Below are positions 63,961 to 64,000 of a stretch of 64,000 nucleotides of DNA, in pieces; the first letter of the stretch is position 1; every line of letters begins with the position of its first letter. The stretch lies in contig NZ_JAINVH010000018.1 of NCBI RefSeq assembly GCF_020400825.1, positions 1-64,000 on the forward strand. Reading direction: 5' to 3'. The translations under genes were made by a program, and so were the position numbers. The stretch comes from Streptomyces sp. HPF1205. GTDB lineage: Bacteria > Actinomycetota > Actinomycetes > Streptomycetales > Streptomycetaceae. The notes beneath the pieces are model-generated. The model saw only the letters and a list, made by a program, of their open reading frames with translations, made no database searches and had not been told where the DNA came from.

Positions 63961-64000
63961 CGCGCGGGGTCCGCGCGGGGTTCGCGTGAGGTTCGCGGAG

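Overview
The window is high-GC actinobacterial chromosome, almost certainly from Streptomyces or a close relative in the Streptomycetaceae. The codons are strongly G/C-ending, many starts are GTG or TTG, and ribosome binding sites are AGGAGG-like. The gene content (RbpA, WhiA, PdtaR-type ANTAR regulator, mycothiol-linked enzyme, OpcA, CtaA/CtaB, SufR-led suf operon) is that of the conserved Streptomyces core. I see no transposase, integrase, CRISPR array or secondary-metabolite cluster. Nearly every gene is housekeeping, so the interest lies mainly in regulatory and repeat structure.

Layout. 1-452: truncated NTF2/SnoaL-like gene behind a paired palindromic operator. 453-1603: 1.1 kb with no convincing gene but with tandem repeats. 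1604-3789: ANTAR response regulator, a tRNA with anticodon CAA but a short variable loop, a free-standing HTH-LAGLIDADG protein, and a PaaI-type thioesterase. 3942-10763: YdeP-type molybdopterin oxidoreductase, polA, secreted lytic transglycosylase. 10825-16004: methyltransferase, rpsA, PAC2 protein, coaE, TPR protein. 16376-20257: SPFH protein, ogt, uvrB. 20456-26938: two TerD proteins, TerC, CtaG-like protein, metallo-beta-lactamase-fold hydrolase, MDMPI-family enzyme. 27201-35912: uvrA, Rieske lipoprotein, then the overlapping operon uvrC-rapZ-yvcK-whiA. 36083-40105: gap, pgk, tpiA, secG, rbpA. 40315-43220: a small amino-sugar island (RpiR-type regulator, sugar kinase, SIS protein). 43330-51873: pgi and, on the other strand, the pentose-phosphate operon tkt-tal-zwf-opcA-pgl. 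52321-56920: ctaB, a small hypothetical gene, ctaA and an ABC exporter. 57127-63960: sufR-sufB-sufD-Rieske-sufC-sufS-sufU-sufT-like.

How the genes work together. Central carbon flux is concentrated here: lower glycolysis, pgi and a complete oxidative plus non-oxidative pentose-phosphate set. Heme A synthesis (ctaB, ctaA) and a CtaG-like factor serve aa3-type oxidase. The suf operon supplies Fe-S clusters, including those of the Rieske proteins. Four DNA-repair genes (polA, ogt, uvrB, uvrC) carry the actinobacterial DNA-damage promoter pattern TTGTCRGTG-N8-TANNNT, or degenerate forms of it, always 6-7 nt before the start codon, which implies leaderless damage-inducible mRNAs.

The observations I rate highest are this shared repair-promoter geometry, a Shine-Dalgarno-sequestering hairpin in front of rpsA, an exact CAAC-N6-GTTG SufR operator over the sufR start, the tandem operator at 471-523, a helically phased 22-bp array between tkt and ctaB, the class-I-shaped tRNA(CAA) next to an HTH-LAGLIDADG gene, and short tandem repeats placed at or just after stop codons at several loci. 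Everything was read by eye; no alignments or searches were run.
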